Shown here: in pieces, positions 10,701 to 20,505 of the stretch | How positions within the stretch are numbered: position 1 is the stretch's first letter | How the letters are laid out: every line of letters starts with the position of its first letter | Source: Porites lobata | Lineage: Eukaryota > Cnidaria > Anthozoa > Scleractinia > Poritidae | Direction: 5' to 3' | Assembly (NCBI GenBank): GCA_942486035.1 | Contig: CALNXK010000015.1 | Span: forward strand, 2,305,001 to 2,369,000 | Length of the DNA: 64,000 nt | Translations under genes and position numbers: made by a program | The notes under the pieces: model-generated | Told to the model about the DNA's origin: nothing | What the model saw: only the letters and a program-made list of their open reading frames with translations | Databases searched by the model: none

Positions 10701-13700
10701 ACAATGCTATATTCGTGCTGGTACCACCTCAGGCATATCGGCATCCACGTATTATTAAACCATATTTCAAGTCTTCCATTCCATGGACCTGGACCATCCG
10801 CCAGCCTTACTGTCTTTTCAGAGGGTTTCTTTGGGATAAACCTTACCCTATTCGTGCTGGTACCTTTGATAATGATCTCTCCATAAATTAGAAACACTGC
10901 CTTCAAGTCAAATTCCAAAGTGACGTTCTCTTCGATTGTTAGAGTGCCATCGGAAAAAACTGTGACATCGCCGGTCACTTGATAAGCACCACTGTTTCTA
11001 GGTATGGTAATTGGCTCGTTCAATATGCCACCCACTTTCGTTCCCTGTAGAAAGCACAATGCCCTTGTACTATTATGGATAATGACACTACTGGAATTGT
11101 GATAGATTAAAAATGGATAGTAGTGAATCCGGGCCAGTTCGACTCGATCTTCGTAGTCAAAAATCCTCTCCTTTACTTTGCATTCATCGCTTGAGCCCCA
11201 CCAGTTTTCTATAGCTTGATACATTATCTCGTGGTCAATATATAGGGTTGCTATCTCATGGGGGAACATGGGATTATCAAATGCATTGCGCTTCACTGTT
11301 ACGTTCCCTTTACTAATAGCAAGGACAGTCTGGGTCTTGACACGGGCATAGTTTGTTAAAAACTTGCGGACATTCTGGTTTTCAAAAAAGCTGTTTTGTG
11401 AGATGATCATTTGGTGTTTCGATGTCATGGATTTGAAATTGACGAAGACAACATATTCTCCTTTATTCTTGGTAAAAATGTTTCCTTGAACATTCACCAG
11501 CACCGGAAACAGTGGAGAGGCACTACAGTACTTTGTGTACTCCAGGCCTAAGGCATATCCCGTATTTTCCTCCATTGTGTTATTCTGTACAGTTGCCTCC
11601 ACTTCGGATTGTTCGGGACCGTAAAAGAACAGGCCGTATTTTTTATTTCCCATTACTTTATTTCTTGCAAACGAAAGTTTGAGGTACCTGTTGCGATGAG
11701 GGTTACTGCAACTTTTAGAGAAAAATTCACATCCCCCCTGAGTGTTGTTGGCAATTGTAGAGTCCACCACAATAACCCGGTAGTTCATAAGGCCTGTATA
11801 ACGGCGAAGCGTAAAAAGTACACCGTATCGGTTATTTGAAAGCGTACACTTTTGAATGAGTACAGCGTAAAGCCGAACATACCCACCGTCGAAAAATACT
11901 AAACCATCTCGTTGGTTATCATTGACAAGACAGCCATTTACGTTAACCTTTCCTGCTTGTTTTTCTAAGTAAAATCCGTTACGGCTGTTTGAAAGTGAAG
12001 TCCAAGAGATTAATGATACGTTAAAATTTCCGCCAGACACATAAATGCCACTCTGAGCATTCCGAGACGTAGAAATGTTTCGAAAGGTACCTTTATGACA
12101 CGAAACACCAGCAATTGATAATCCATTCCAACCGTTCTCATCAAACTTAGAGGAAGTTATTATTAAATTGGCAAGACTTAACCGTTCGAAAAAAGCTCCG
12201 TTTGATACCGTGTTCCCAACTATGTTTAGGTTTGATAATTGAACATTGCAATCTTCCTTGAAGTCCACCAGATAAAGTCCGTGATTACGATGATTACGGG
12301 CATTCCCTTTAAATTGAGCGTCGGATATGTTAATGGTAGTGTGAAGCTGGTTTGTGATGCGTACCCCACTATGATCGTTGTTATCAAAGTTGCTGTCTGA
12401 TACTGATAGCAATATGCTTCCAACGCCAATTGACATGCCCGAATGGTAGTTTTTCGAAGAGTTTACTTTTTTAAGTCCAATCAATCCTGAAATAGTTTCC
12501 ACGTATATACCATGTTTATTGTTTCCTCGGAATAAAGACGATAGGACATTTACTCTGCCTCGTGCCTCTATTATGTGAAGTCCATAGTGGTTATTCTGCG
12601 TCACCATGGTGTTAGAAATTTTGGAGTGGCCGATCATTTTCTTAATTAAAATTCCGTCGTTGGAGTTTTTCACAAAGCTGCTCCCTGATATTAACAATGA
12701 TAAAGGTAGAGCTAGAATGGAAATAGAAGATTCTTTAACACAAAGAACATATCACAAACATATTTAGTTTTGCCGTGCTATAGTTGTGTATCACAGATAA
12801 CGCCGTCAAAACGCGGTGGGGACAAAAAAGGGGCTTACGAGCTCTAAGCGAGTTGATCACTAGTAAATTTAAAGTTGTTTTCGTCTTTTTAGGTCATCAA
12901 CGGGGCAAAATAAAATCCATTAGTGCTTACAAAAAGTAGGATAAAACCAGAATTATTTTATAATTGGTTCAAAAAAGTACTGCGCACCATATACACTGCC
13001 AGAAGGAAGTAGTTCAACATCTCTGTCAAGATATGTCATTCTCTCAGTCAAGTTATGCCTAAATATTGGAAATAATGAGTCCTTTACTCTGTGTAATTTT
13101 GGTGGCTGTAAAGTTATAGAGATGGGCTTCCCCCAACCACTCCCGGTCGCAGTAAGCAAAAAAATACAAAAAAAAAAAGCTTTAACTGGCTAAATGAGGG
13201 CTCAGAGATGAAGATGGCTGTTTCGAAATTCGAAATTCGAAATGGCTGATTGTTTTTCTTTTTAATAATTAAAACTGTTTTTTCACTCCTTATTTAAGAA
13301 GACTAGAACCTCTATCCATTTAAAGCTGCCACTACAAAGGAAGCACATTCTCTTTAGATTTTAAGACCCTGAGCGTTTGTCCGGTCAGGGTTAGAGTTCA
13401 TGACCTTCCGCTCAGCAAACCGACGCTTCATATTGAGCTAACGGAGCAAGTGGCGTCAGGTGACTGCGAATTCTTTCATTTTACAATTCACTAATCTAAA
13501 AATAAACCTTTGCTAAAGTAAAATTCTTAGCTCTAAAAACTAAATGTGAGTGTTTACTGCTTTTTGGCGTCGCTACCCTTCAACCACATGAAGCTTGTGA
13601 AGCATTGCAGACCATATAATATAATCAACAGCACCGAAAAAGCTAAGAAAAATAAATCAAAAAAGGTGAGTCGAAGATTTTTTTCCTTTGTACGTCCAGA

Positions 13701-16700
13701 GGCACCCAATGGATATGCTCCTCAAAATATCTGTTCTTCAGGTAAATTTTAATTTGCTGGCTGGGAGATTTGGAACGAGTAATATGTAAAGTGTTACTGA
13801 GAAATAGACAATTCATGGTCTCTGAGGGAATTTGATTTTATGTAAGGGATGAAGTTTGCCCTATGACCACACCCAGACTCGGCAGTAATGTCTGGACATA
13901 CGTTTGCTGGAAAACTTTCCAGTAAGTAAGTTTGCGGCCGGTTGTAGGTCTTGTAGATGCCCCTTGCTGGCTAGGAACTCTTCCATCAGTCTTGCTGGGA
14001 CAGGGGAACAGACAAATTCATCCCAGCAATCTCACAAAATGCTTAAATGGCTTCAGAAAGCTTTATTTATGCTTTCTCCTTGTTGTTAGGTCTTTTTCTC
14101 AAAATTTCCCGTTGGATGCCCCTGTAAGTCAGTCCAGTAAGATTACGTACCGCTATTACATCTTCACCCCCGTAGTTAACAGATACAAAACCCTACCATA
14201 ATCATCCATTATAATGATCTCCAAGGAAGCAGGATTGTCAACACTCCCTTTAGATGAGTAATGCAGTTCCAAAACAGACGAGGAGCCAGTTTTTATCGTT
14301 TTACCATTGTAATCACTGGTAATCCTGCTGAGCAGGTCTTTACTCCAGGTACTTCCGTCGGTAACATTGAGTTCGAAAGCACTTCCCGCAATTACACGAA
14401 AATGTATGCAGAGCGCTTTGCCAGCTGTTGCTCGAAAGGTCTATAACGACAGAAAAAAACGCTTGTATAGAATCTGTTAAGGATTTATCTTTTGAAAAAA
14501 TTTGGTAAATTATAAAATTCGATGATACAAACATCTGACACCCCTTCGCACCACATGTTGTGTCAACTTGTTAAAACGGTGTCCCAACATCGTATCGACA
14601 TTTATCTACATTTTTTTATATACTAGTTCGTTCTCCCTCTTTTTCAACTTTATTCAACTTGTGTAGGCGAAGTATAGATTGTATTTTTTTTCTCTGTTAC
14701 CTATTAGCGCAATAGTTAGAGCTAGTGTGATTGTGTTGTGTCCTAGGGCAAAGCACATTTCCCCCCACAGTGCCTTACTTCAACCAGGTGAATGAATGGA
14801 CACCGGCGAATTTTATGCGACGGCAGCCCTGCTATGGACTGGTGTCCCTTAAAAAAGGTGATAAAAATGTTACTAGTCGCCTCATGCTACAGACACCAAG
14901 TTAAGCTCAGGCCTAATGAGCCACTTGGCTTGAATGCAGATGTTAGGCTCTCTCCTTTTAAGAGCGATTTTTTCTGGAGACCGCGTGAAATCGAAAAATC
15001 GCGGCAGATGATGGAAAAAATGATAAACGTTGAGGAAATCACGCATTGACTTGTCAACAAACGAAAGTAATCAAGTTACACTATGGAGAAGGCAATTTGA
15101 AACGAAAATAGGGAGAAAAAACAATTTTTGACTGCTGGCTCTACAAGGTAAGTCTACTGTACTGTCTTTTAGATCTAAAATAGTGCTAAAAGCTTAGATT
15201 TGTGTGAAATTTTGGCTTTGATAACAAAGAGCGTAAATTGATGATTACTTTCGTTTGTTGACAAGTCAAGGCGTGATTTCCTCAAAGTTTAGCGGACTTT
15301 TTCCTAGCAGTGAATAAAAGCCCAAAATGTTTTATGGCGGTGGCCACTCGTTACAGTTTTTGAGAAATTTCTGGAAAAGAAAACAATATTTCAACAAAAA
15401 AATTACAACACATATATTGACTCACCATAAGCTATCTCTCAAGAAACATGAGGATAGGCATTTTTTCCATCATATGCTACCTCTCACTCGGTCCCCGCAG
15501 AAAGTGGCTCTTAATTACGTACCTTCGAGGAATGTTGTTACTGTTTGACCCGAGAAGCTTCTAGCTTCCAACAATTGTCAACATTCTCATTCTCATTCCG
15601 CCTGAGTAACATCACAGTTTCTCTAGAAACGTATCCCTTTTATCCTACTCTTACCTTGCTGCAGTTATTTGGTAAAGTACCACCAGATGCGTTTAAAACC
15701 AAGGGGAATGAGACGGTTTCTGGATCGACGCGACATAGATCCACAGCATCTGTTGGTATCCACTCGTACACAAATCCGTTCCCATAACTTGTATTTTGAA
15801 CAGTTACATTTTGGACCACGACGGGTGCTCCTCTGCTTGTGACACTTATACCCACAGACTCACATCTCAAAAACTTTGAATCCACCACTTTCAGCGGGTG
15901 ACTCAATTCTTTTGCCAAAATTCCATTTATACCGTCTCTAACAGTGACATTTAACAAAACCGGAACCTCGTTTAGTGCCTTAACGCCATCAAAGGCGTTG
16001 ATTATGTCGACGTTTTCCAGGAATGAGCTTTTTTGCTTTTGTTCTCTCGTGGAGTTTGACATTGAAAAATAAATGCCTTTCCAATAAACCCTCTCTTTCA
16101 AGTAAGGTATTAACGTGTCACACTCAATTACAATGTCTTTGTAACGATCTAGAGAGGGGAAAAAAAATGGCAGTCAAGTCCATCACGTTGTCTAGTATCC
16201 GTTTTGTCTTGAAGCAATTTCTGATCAGTACATTGGGTGGGTCACTCTAGACAAAAGCAAACTGTCAATTTTGCTATTTGCTAGAGATTAGAAGATGAGC
16301 TAGGGTATTGGTTGTAAATGTTAATTAAATTTCTCGCAAAAGTTAACAAAGTTGTGAGAGGGAAACTGTCTAGTTCTCTACTTAACTAGCTGCATTCCAT
16401 TTTTAAATACAGGAACGACATAGAATTGCTATGTCCATCTGCCACAAACACTCAGTAAATCTGGATTAATTAAAAATAAACTCAGGTGGCTAGTATATTT
16501 TATCATACCAGTTTAAATCTTTAATCCTTGAAAAGACACCTTTAACTTCACGTATTGTGTATTCTTCAGGGTATTTCTAGATGTTGCTTAGACTACGGCT
16601 GGTTAGGTCTGGTGTTGAGGGTCGAAATTGTTGAGCGTCCTTTGAATATTTTTAATAATAATAATAATAATATTTGTTTATTTCCACCATTCGCAGATTT

Positions 16701-18556
16701 CTCTGAATTACATGTAGGGTCAGGCAAAGCACTTACAAACATACAATTATACATATAAATATATAAATATAAAAACATAAATATAATAAAGCAGTAATAT
16801 GGTAGAAATCGCATACACATTATTACACACAATCGATATACGGCGAATATTTAACTGACACGAATTCTGAGAACCGGTCAGTTCGGCCGGGTAACACATG
16901 GCCTGATGGTCCTGACCTCAGTGAATACGAGGTTTGCGACGAGATGGTCATTTGGTGATTTCACCATCCGCAACAAAACCAAACTTACAGTGACAAAGGG
17001 GGGCCCATGGACACCAACGGGTGAAAATGCACACTGGCGCACGTGCAAGAAAACAAACGTAAATATCTATCTATGGATCTCCCCATATAAAAACCTTTTT
17101 TGAAATCGGGTGCATATATCTTAACCAGTTTTTGAAATCCAACCAAACGAAATTTGCCGTCATTTCAACGAAAAGGAGTCAAAAGGCAGGTTTCTTAAGC
17201 CCGGAAAGTTCCAAAACCCAGGGACGTAGTCCGGACTTCAAGTGACAGGGATGATCGAATGGGGGCACTGGATCAAAACTCAAAAAAACCCTTAGAGCTT
17301 CAAACAAAAAAACCTGGACCAGAATTTAACCCCCCAAAAAACCCATGCCAAATTTCGGAGCCATAAAAATTTCCTGGAAGCAGAAACAGTCGCAAAACAA
17401 GTTTGGTTTTATACTTTATTTCCGGAAGAACCCAAAAAACTCCTTCGATCATCCCTGTCACTTAAAATCCACAGTAACGCCTCCCCAACCACCCACCCAG
17501 CACCACTCCCCTCCCCCTTCCCCTGTTTGGGCTCCAAAATCTCAGAAACGAAGGGAAAGGGCGAGGAGAAATGATATAAACGTGATCAAATTAACTAAAT
17601 GAGAGATTATATGGACTGGCAGGTTACCCCACCAAGGATACGCCACAATGGCTCATTCATATGCGTACATGTACATGTCCGACCATTTCTCTCGATTCGC
17701 CAAACCCAGCTTAGATATCAAAATGAAAATCTGGTAGGTGTCCTGAATGAGACATCGCGTGACCCGGGCCATTTTTGACTATAATCATATGGCTATATCT
17801 AGTCGTCCCTGAACTGCCGCCTAGGAGCGTAATATACTCGTCTCTTGGTAATATATAATATATATGGTAATATACTCTTTTCCGTTTTCTTCTGAAGATC
17901 GAATATCGATGCGTCGCGAGCCTTTTGTCCCCTCTATATCTTAATAACTTACTACAATGATTTCCAGCTCCACGGTGTCTACATTGGAAAAGGCTCTGCT
18001 CATTCCCATTGCAGTTTACATTTCTTATCCACACGGGGCCACTGCTAGCAGCCTGCAAATAGTATCTCTTGGCTCTCAAGAAGCCAAGTTGCCTGCATGC
18101 CACCTGAGTATTTTTGAAATTCCAAGTACTGCCGTAGTATTCATAGCAAACCCCTCCCCACTGTCCATTCCACTCCAGCTCCAAACGTCCCTTTTTGTAC
18201 GATGAACCATCCACCAGCCTTATTCCAGGGTTGTATAATTTAGTGCTATTACAGAACTTCGTTTCGTTACAAGAAATTGCTCGGAAAGTGATTCTTTGAG
18301 ACCTTGTCCCCTTGGCGAGTAATGTTCCTTGAACGTGAACTCCGACATTTGGAACTACCAGAAATTCGGTACCGGCCTCTATGAAAACAGAGGCATTCTG
18401 AGAAATAACCAAGTCACTTGTAACCAGGTACGGTCCGTCCGCATAGGTCAAGGTCTGGTTCTTACTGATACTGCCGTTAATTTCGTGAAAGTTCGCCTTG
18501 CCGCAGTTTACGAGCGTGAGGCAGACAAACACGAAAGCAGCCAACGAAACTTGCAT
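4594..18556 (-). CDS. bark: Bark beetle/Anakonda-like triple SRCR + beta-helix protein (six exons, C-terminus missing)
   Basis: The coding segments are 18556-17953, 16148-15655, 14440-14197, 12711-9763, 7524-4867 and 4746-4594. Splice phases at the five junctions are 1, 0, 1, 1, 1 and agree on both sides; all use GT-AG, though the fifth donor is weak. The product so far is about 2,367 residues: signal peptide (about 1-22), SRCR1 (about 111-210), beta-helix and a CUB-like sandwich, a long beta-helix with an NWWG motif near residue 950, SRCR2 (about 1081-1187), sandwich, beta-helix, SRCR3 (about 1968-2070), sandwich, then a MAM-like start (2317 on). Drosophila Anakonda/Bark beetle, which organises tricellular junctions, has the same three-fold repeat layout. 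Many N-glycosylation sequons and paired cysteines fit an extracellular protein. The lectin, transmembrane segment and stop codon are not seen. Family assignment is by architecture, without a database search. Confidence 0.82.
4867..7524 (-). CDS. Exon 5: beta-helix, SRCR3 and sandwich (module 3)
   Basis: This exon has 886 codons. The acceptor CAGAG at 7525-7526 keeps phase 1 and opens with EALPAPN, mirroring the ALP at the start of exon 4. The more obvious AG two bases earlier breaks the frame. The beta-helix spans about 400 residues, then comes the cap motif LNFWGHNDRSGIRKRIFDAE matching exon 4. SRCR3 (VRLFGGTFPWHGKVELLHDG ... VICKQLGY ... MVLTCSGG) and the sandwich (FITIYNPTVTCKKLIRTGNN onward) follow. 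The open frame continues to a TAG at 4808. The proposed donor G|GTTTGT at 4866 is non-consensus but is one of two in the right phase (the other is at 4855); this junction is the weakest in the model. Confidence 0.87.
7577..7827. mobile_element. GGATTC-rich MITE in intron 5
   Basis: The ends are near-perfect inverted repeats: GCCCCATGTAAGGGAATCC on the left and, reversed from the right, GCCCCATGCAAGGGAATCCGG. The interior carries many GGATTC/GAATCC words. There is no transposase; its short frames are artefacts. Length is about 250 bp. Confidence 0.75.
8600..8800 (-). pseudogene. Crypton-type (DUF3504-like) recombinase fragment
   Basis: On the minus strand the segment reads ESLLNTVWLKNTIHFEMRGC, then QEHWNLCWEDVKLCKDAQGN and EYLVYNKRKTKTTSG. 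The RGCQEH...LCW.DV.L...G.EYL...R.TKT pattern is recognisable from tyrosine-recombinase-derived DUF3504 proteins (the KIAA1958-like/Crypton group). Only about 65 residues are present and no catalytic Arg/His/Tyr set is visible. It lies in intron 5 of the Bark-like gene in the same orientation. Interpretation: remnant of a Crypton-like insertion; family recall is from memory of the motif. Confidence 0.6.
9200..9485. repeat. Dispersed repeat with duplicated GGCCGAAACAGT box
   Basis: The words AGGGCCGAAACAGTGTTGTCTGC (about 9211) and AAGGCCGAAACAGTACTGTCTGCTG (about 9455) form direct repeats about 245 bp apart inside intron 4. This probably marks the two ends of a small mobile or satellite unit. 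Confidence 0.4.
9763..12711 (-). CDS. Exon 4: long beta-helix, SRCR2 and sandwich (module 2)
   Basis: A single 2,949-nt exon, 983 codons. The acceptor ATTCTAG at 12712-12713 joins in phase 1 and gives ALPLS before the helix. About 450 residues of PbH1 coils follow, with repeating N-G-[IL]-x-[IV] rungs (NDGILIKK, HYGLHIIE, KHGIYVET, QSGIYVSG, RDGLVFFD). Near residue 950 lies NWWGSSDECKVKERIFDYED, a cap motif also seen in module 3. SRCR2 follows (VRLADGPGPWNGRLEIWFNN ... IVCRQLGY ... final Cys in VAYIAC), then more helix and the CUB-like sandwich ending SYSVHLMVYLIK. The donor AAAG|GTAAGC is strong, phase 1. No stop or frameshift occurs in almost 3 kb, which argues for purifying selection. Confidence 0.92.
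12712..14196. other. Intron 3, no gene seen
   Basis: AT-rich intronic sequence between exons 3 and 4. There is a short TTCGAAA-type direct repeat near 13222. No coding, RNA or element signature is clear. Confidence 0.55.
14197..14440 (-). CDS. Exon 3: CUB-like beta-sandwich part of module 1
   Basis: A short exon inferred from splice signals and phase. The acceptor GTTATAG at 14441-14442 continues exon 2 in phase 0 and opens TFRATAGKALCIHFRVIAGS, followed by AFELNVTDGSTWSKDLLSRI and VDNPASLEIIIMDDY. This corresponds to the sandwich segments near the ends of exons 4 and 5 (for example YYVLFHVYSGKNKTSETAWD), so each module has one. The donor TATG|GTAGGG at 14196 leaves phase 1, exactly what exon 4 needs. 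The open frame runs on to a stop shortly past the donor, so an alternative donor (GTGAAG about 35 nt on) cannot be excluded. Confidence 0.78.
14720..14845 (+). repeat. SINE-like dispersed repeat fragment
   Basis: The stretch GTGTCCTAGGGCAAAGCACA ... CAGTGCCTTACTTCAACCAG ... GAATGGACACCGGCGA resembles a repeat core I recall as common in marine invertebrate genomes. Boundaries, and whether it is a SINE or a LINE tail, are uncertain. Confidence 0.4.
15015..15300. mobile_element. Inverted-repeat (foldback) element in intron 2
   Basis: A left arm near 15027-15075 and a right arm near 15240-15294 are inverted copies of about 50 bp with few mismatches. Each contains GAGGAAATCACGC and TTGACTTGTCAACAAACG or its complement. 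The loop is about 165 bp. This looks like a non-autonomous DNA element. Confidence 0.7.
15655..16148 (-). CDS. Exon 2: end of SRCR1 and beta-helix
   Basis: The acceptor TCTCTAG at 16149-16150 gives two bases that complete an Asn codon with exon 1. The join then reads RYKDIVIECD, the expected SRCR C-terminal strand and last cysteine. What follows (VYWKGIYFSM, VDIINAFDGVKALNEVPVLL, VTVRDGINGILAKEL, SVGISVTSRGAPVVVQNV) is a ladder of hydrophobic/Asn-Gly-rich coils typical of PbH1 right-handed beta-helices. It ends in the strand start of a sandwich domain (PLVLNASGGTLPNNCSK). The donor is AAG|GTAAGA at phase 0. The exon is 494 nt. Confidence 0.88.
16655..16672 (+). repeat. (AAT)n microsatellite in intron 1
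   Basis: A short AAT run in intron 1, next to TATTTGTTTATTTCCACC. It could be a retroelement tail. Confidence 0.6.
17240..17463. mobile_element. MITE with perfect 20-bp TIRs in intron 1
   Basis: It starts AAGTGACAGGGATGATCGAA and ends with the exact reverse complement TTCGATCATCCCTGTCACTT. Length is 224 bp with an A-rich interior and no coding capacity. The near identity of its ends suggests recent activity. Confidence 0.85.
17953..18556 (-). CDS. Exon 1: signal peptide, N-terminal strands and SRCR1
   Basis: This exon encodes residues 1-201. The first ATG opens a hydrophobic signal sequence (MQVSLAAFVFVCLTLVNCG), which fixes the start. Residues about 40-95 form beta strands with a PYLVTSDLVISQNASVFIEA pattern that recurs before SRCR2 and SRCR3, so it is part of the repeated module. 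SRCR1 begins with GIRLVDGSSYKKGRLELEWN and carries the class hallmark VACRQLGF followed by a cysteine-rich end. The donor, GTAAGT after the codon for Cys 201 plus one base, is strong (phase 1). Past the donor the frame soon becomes nonsense-like intron sequence. Confidence 0.9.
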
Positions 18557-18629
18557 ACTGGCTTATCTGTGTTGTTCACATCCCAGTAGATAAGAGAGTT
18601 GCTGTTTGAACAGACCTATGAACAATGAA

Positions 18630-19110
18630 ATAATAATAACAACAATGAAAACAACAACAATAATAGTAATGATAATAACAATGGATTGATTTTGAGCTTC
18701 GCTTAAAATGCTTCATTTGACGTAGACCTATGGTTATTAGTCGGCCATATCATATTCCAGTTTATAATTAACGTAGGGCTATATTAAAACCGCCTAACAC
18801 GTGTCAGAGGCCATTCATTTAAAGTTTGAATAAGTGATTGAAGCAAAAGTTTGATACAGCTTGTATTGTAATTTTATTAGACCCTCCCTACCCACCCGCT
18901 TTCGAGTCGAAGGGTTGTCGAGTGAAAGTGCAGGTAGTCACATATTTTACCGGCTAGTGATTTTACTGAATAAACCTCTCAGTGTGCCAAACAAAGGAGC
19001 GTGGTTGTTCTTTGTGTTTTAATGAGGCCATAGTGGCAAGGAGAATTTTAATGATAATGATAATGATAATGATGATGCTAATAATACTAATGATGATATT
19101 AATGCTAACT
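18630..19110 (+). repeat. Simple-repeat patches upstream of the Bark-like gene
   Basis: AAC/AAT trinucleotide patches occur at about 18630-18690 and (GATAAT)n at about 19048-19110. This is the 5' flank of the minus-strand gene. I recognise no core promoter motif with confidence. Confidence 0.6.
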
Positions 19111-19339
19111 ATTGAAATCCTATTTACAATTAATTCACGTAAAAAAAAAACAAACTGTTCCGTCAAAACACTAGTTAGAATTCCTTTCGTTTAAAAAAAC
19201 ACTTAGTTTTGATTAGAAAAAATTCATTTAATTAAAAAAATATTTGAATTAGAAAACATTTCGTTTCAATTAAAATAATTATTATTACAATTAATAATAA
19301 TAATTATTTTAATAGACGTTTTTTTTCAGGCCACAACCT

Positions 19340-19600
19340 AGTCTTCAGTCATTCAGTAATAGTTTCCTAATAGACTTCTAGAGGTCAACAATTTCCTAGT
19401 CGTCTGAAAATCGAATCAACATGCGAAGGGTTATAAGATCATTCAATGAAGCTAAAATCAGCGACTAGTAAAGGTAATTCTAACATGTTCGTGTCCCACG
19501 CAAGTCAAAAACACAAAGCACGCGGTTCCCCGTTTTCGGGGTGCGCATGTAAGTCAGTCAGGGGCTCCTGAGGGGGATCCCCACAGGTTTCAATGTTACA
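19340..19600 (-). mobile_element. Candidate 3' LTR of the Ty3/Gypsy copy
   Basis: On the minus strand a purine-rich tract AGGAGGGAGATG is followed directly by TGTAACATTGAAACC, as expected for a polypurine tract abutting an LTR that starts with TG. The far end of the LTR is not defined and I found no matching 5' LTR, so this is tentative. Confidence 0.4.
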
Positions 19601-19604
19601 ACAT

Positions 19605-19881
19605 CTCCCTCCTAACACGATTCAATGAGTCTTTGTTCTGGCGAAGCAGTTCTATTTCAAAGTACTTCGAATAGAAGTCAGTAACTAACAGGTACGTTTG
19701 GCTACCATATTCAAACAGATCAGTCCAAACTACTTGCCAAGGTAATCCTGGAATGTCATGAGGATGTAATGATTCTCTTTGTTGTCAGTTGCGGAACACA
19801 TTACACACGGCACAGGAACTGACTTTGCCTTTGATTTGGGCAGTCATGGAAGACCAGAAAACAAAATCCCCTGCCTTCAGT
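19605..19881 (-). pseudogene. Ty3/Gypsy integrase fragment
   Basis: The minus strand encodes VFWSSMTAQIKGKVSSCAVC, then the conserved SLHPHDIPGLPWQVVWTDLF block and YLLVTDFYSKYFEIELL. These are the zinc-binding end and the first catalytic-Asp strands of a retroelement integrase. A stop interrupts the frame, and the remainder of the integrase is deleted because the polypurine tract follows at once. Confidence 0.8.
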
Positions 19882-20505
19882 TCAAAGGCATTGACTCCCT
19901 CAGAGAAGATGTATGCAAATATTGAAAGAGAGCTGTTAGCGATTGTATGAGGAGCGCAAAAGTTTCACACATATGTGCAAGGGCGCAGAGGTATTTTATG
20001 ACAGAAAAGACAAACCGCTGGAGTCAATCTTTCGGAAACCACTGAATGAGGCTCCTCCCAGGCTACAAAGGATGTTGCTGAAAGTCACTAAGTATGACCT
20101 TATGTACGTGTTATGTCCCCGGAAAACAGCAGGTCATTTCAGACTGTTTTAGGAGAGCACCTCTCAGTGAAACTGAACCATTCAGTGAATCCAAATAGCT
20201 AATCGGAGTTAATCTTGCTAGGGAACTTGGATTAGAAAGCAGCACCCTGAAGAGATTCAAGGACAGCTCAAGTGCTGATGAGACATCAAGAGTGGTTATG
20301 GAGTACGTTTTGAAAGGATGGCCCTCTAAGAAAGAACAAGTTGATGAACCTGCCCGGGAATATTGGAATTTCAGAAAAGAGCTGAGTGTTGAGGATGGCA
20401 AGTGATTAAAATCAGACAGAATTGTAGTGCCAAGACCATTGAGAGCTGAAGTGTTAGATAAAATTCATGGAGCTCACATGGGAGAGAGCAAAAGCCTTTC
20501 CTTTG
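19882..20505 (+). pseudogene. Ty3/Gypsy RNase H to integrase linker, inverted segment
   Basis: Here the homology is on the plus strand, opposite to both flanks. It starts with an RNase H segment (ALTPSEKMYANIERELLAIV, then KFHTYVQG and KPLESIFRKPLNEAPPRLQR) and ends in the integrase linker (RPLRAEVLDKIHGAHMGESK). The two ends fall exactly where the flanking minus-strand pieces stop, so the simplest reading is an in-place inversion of about 620 bp. Several stops are present. Confidence 0.8.
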
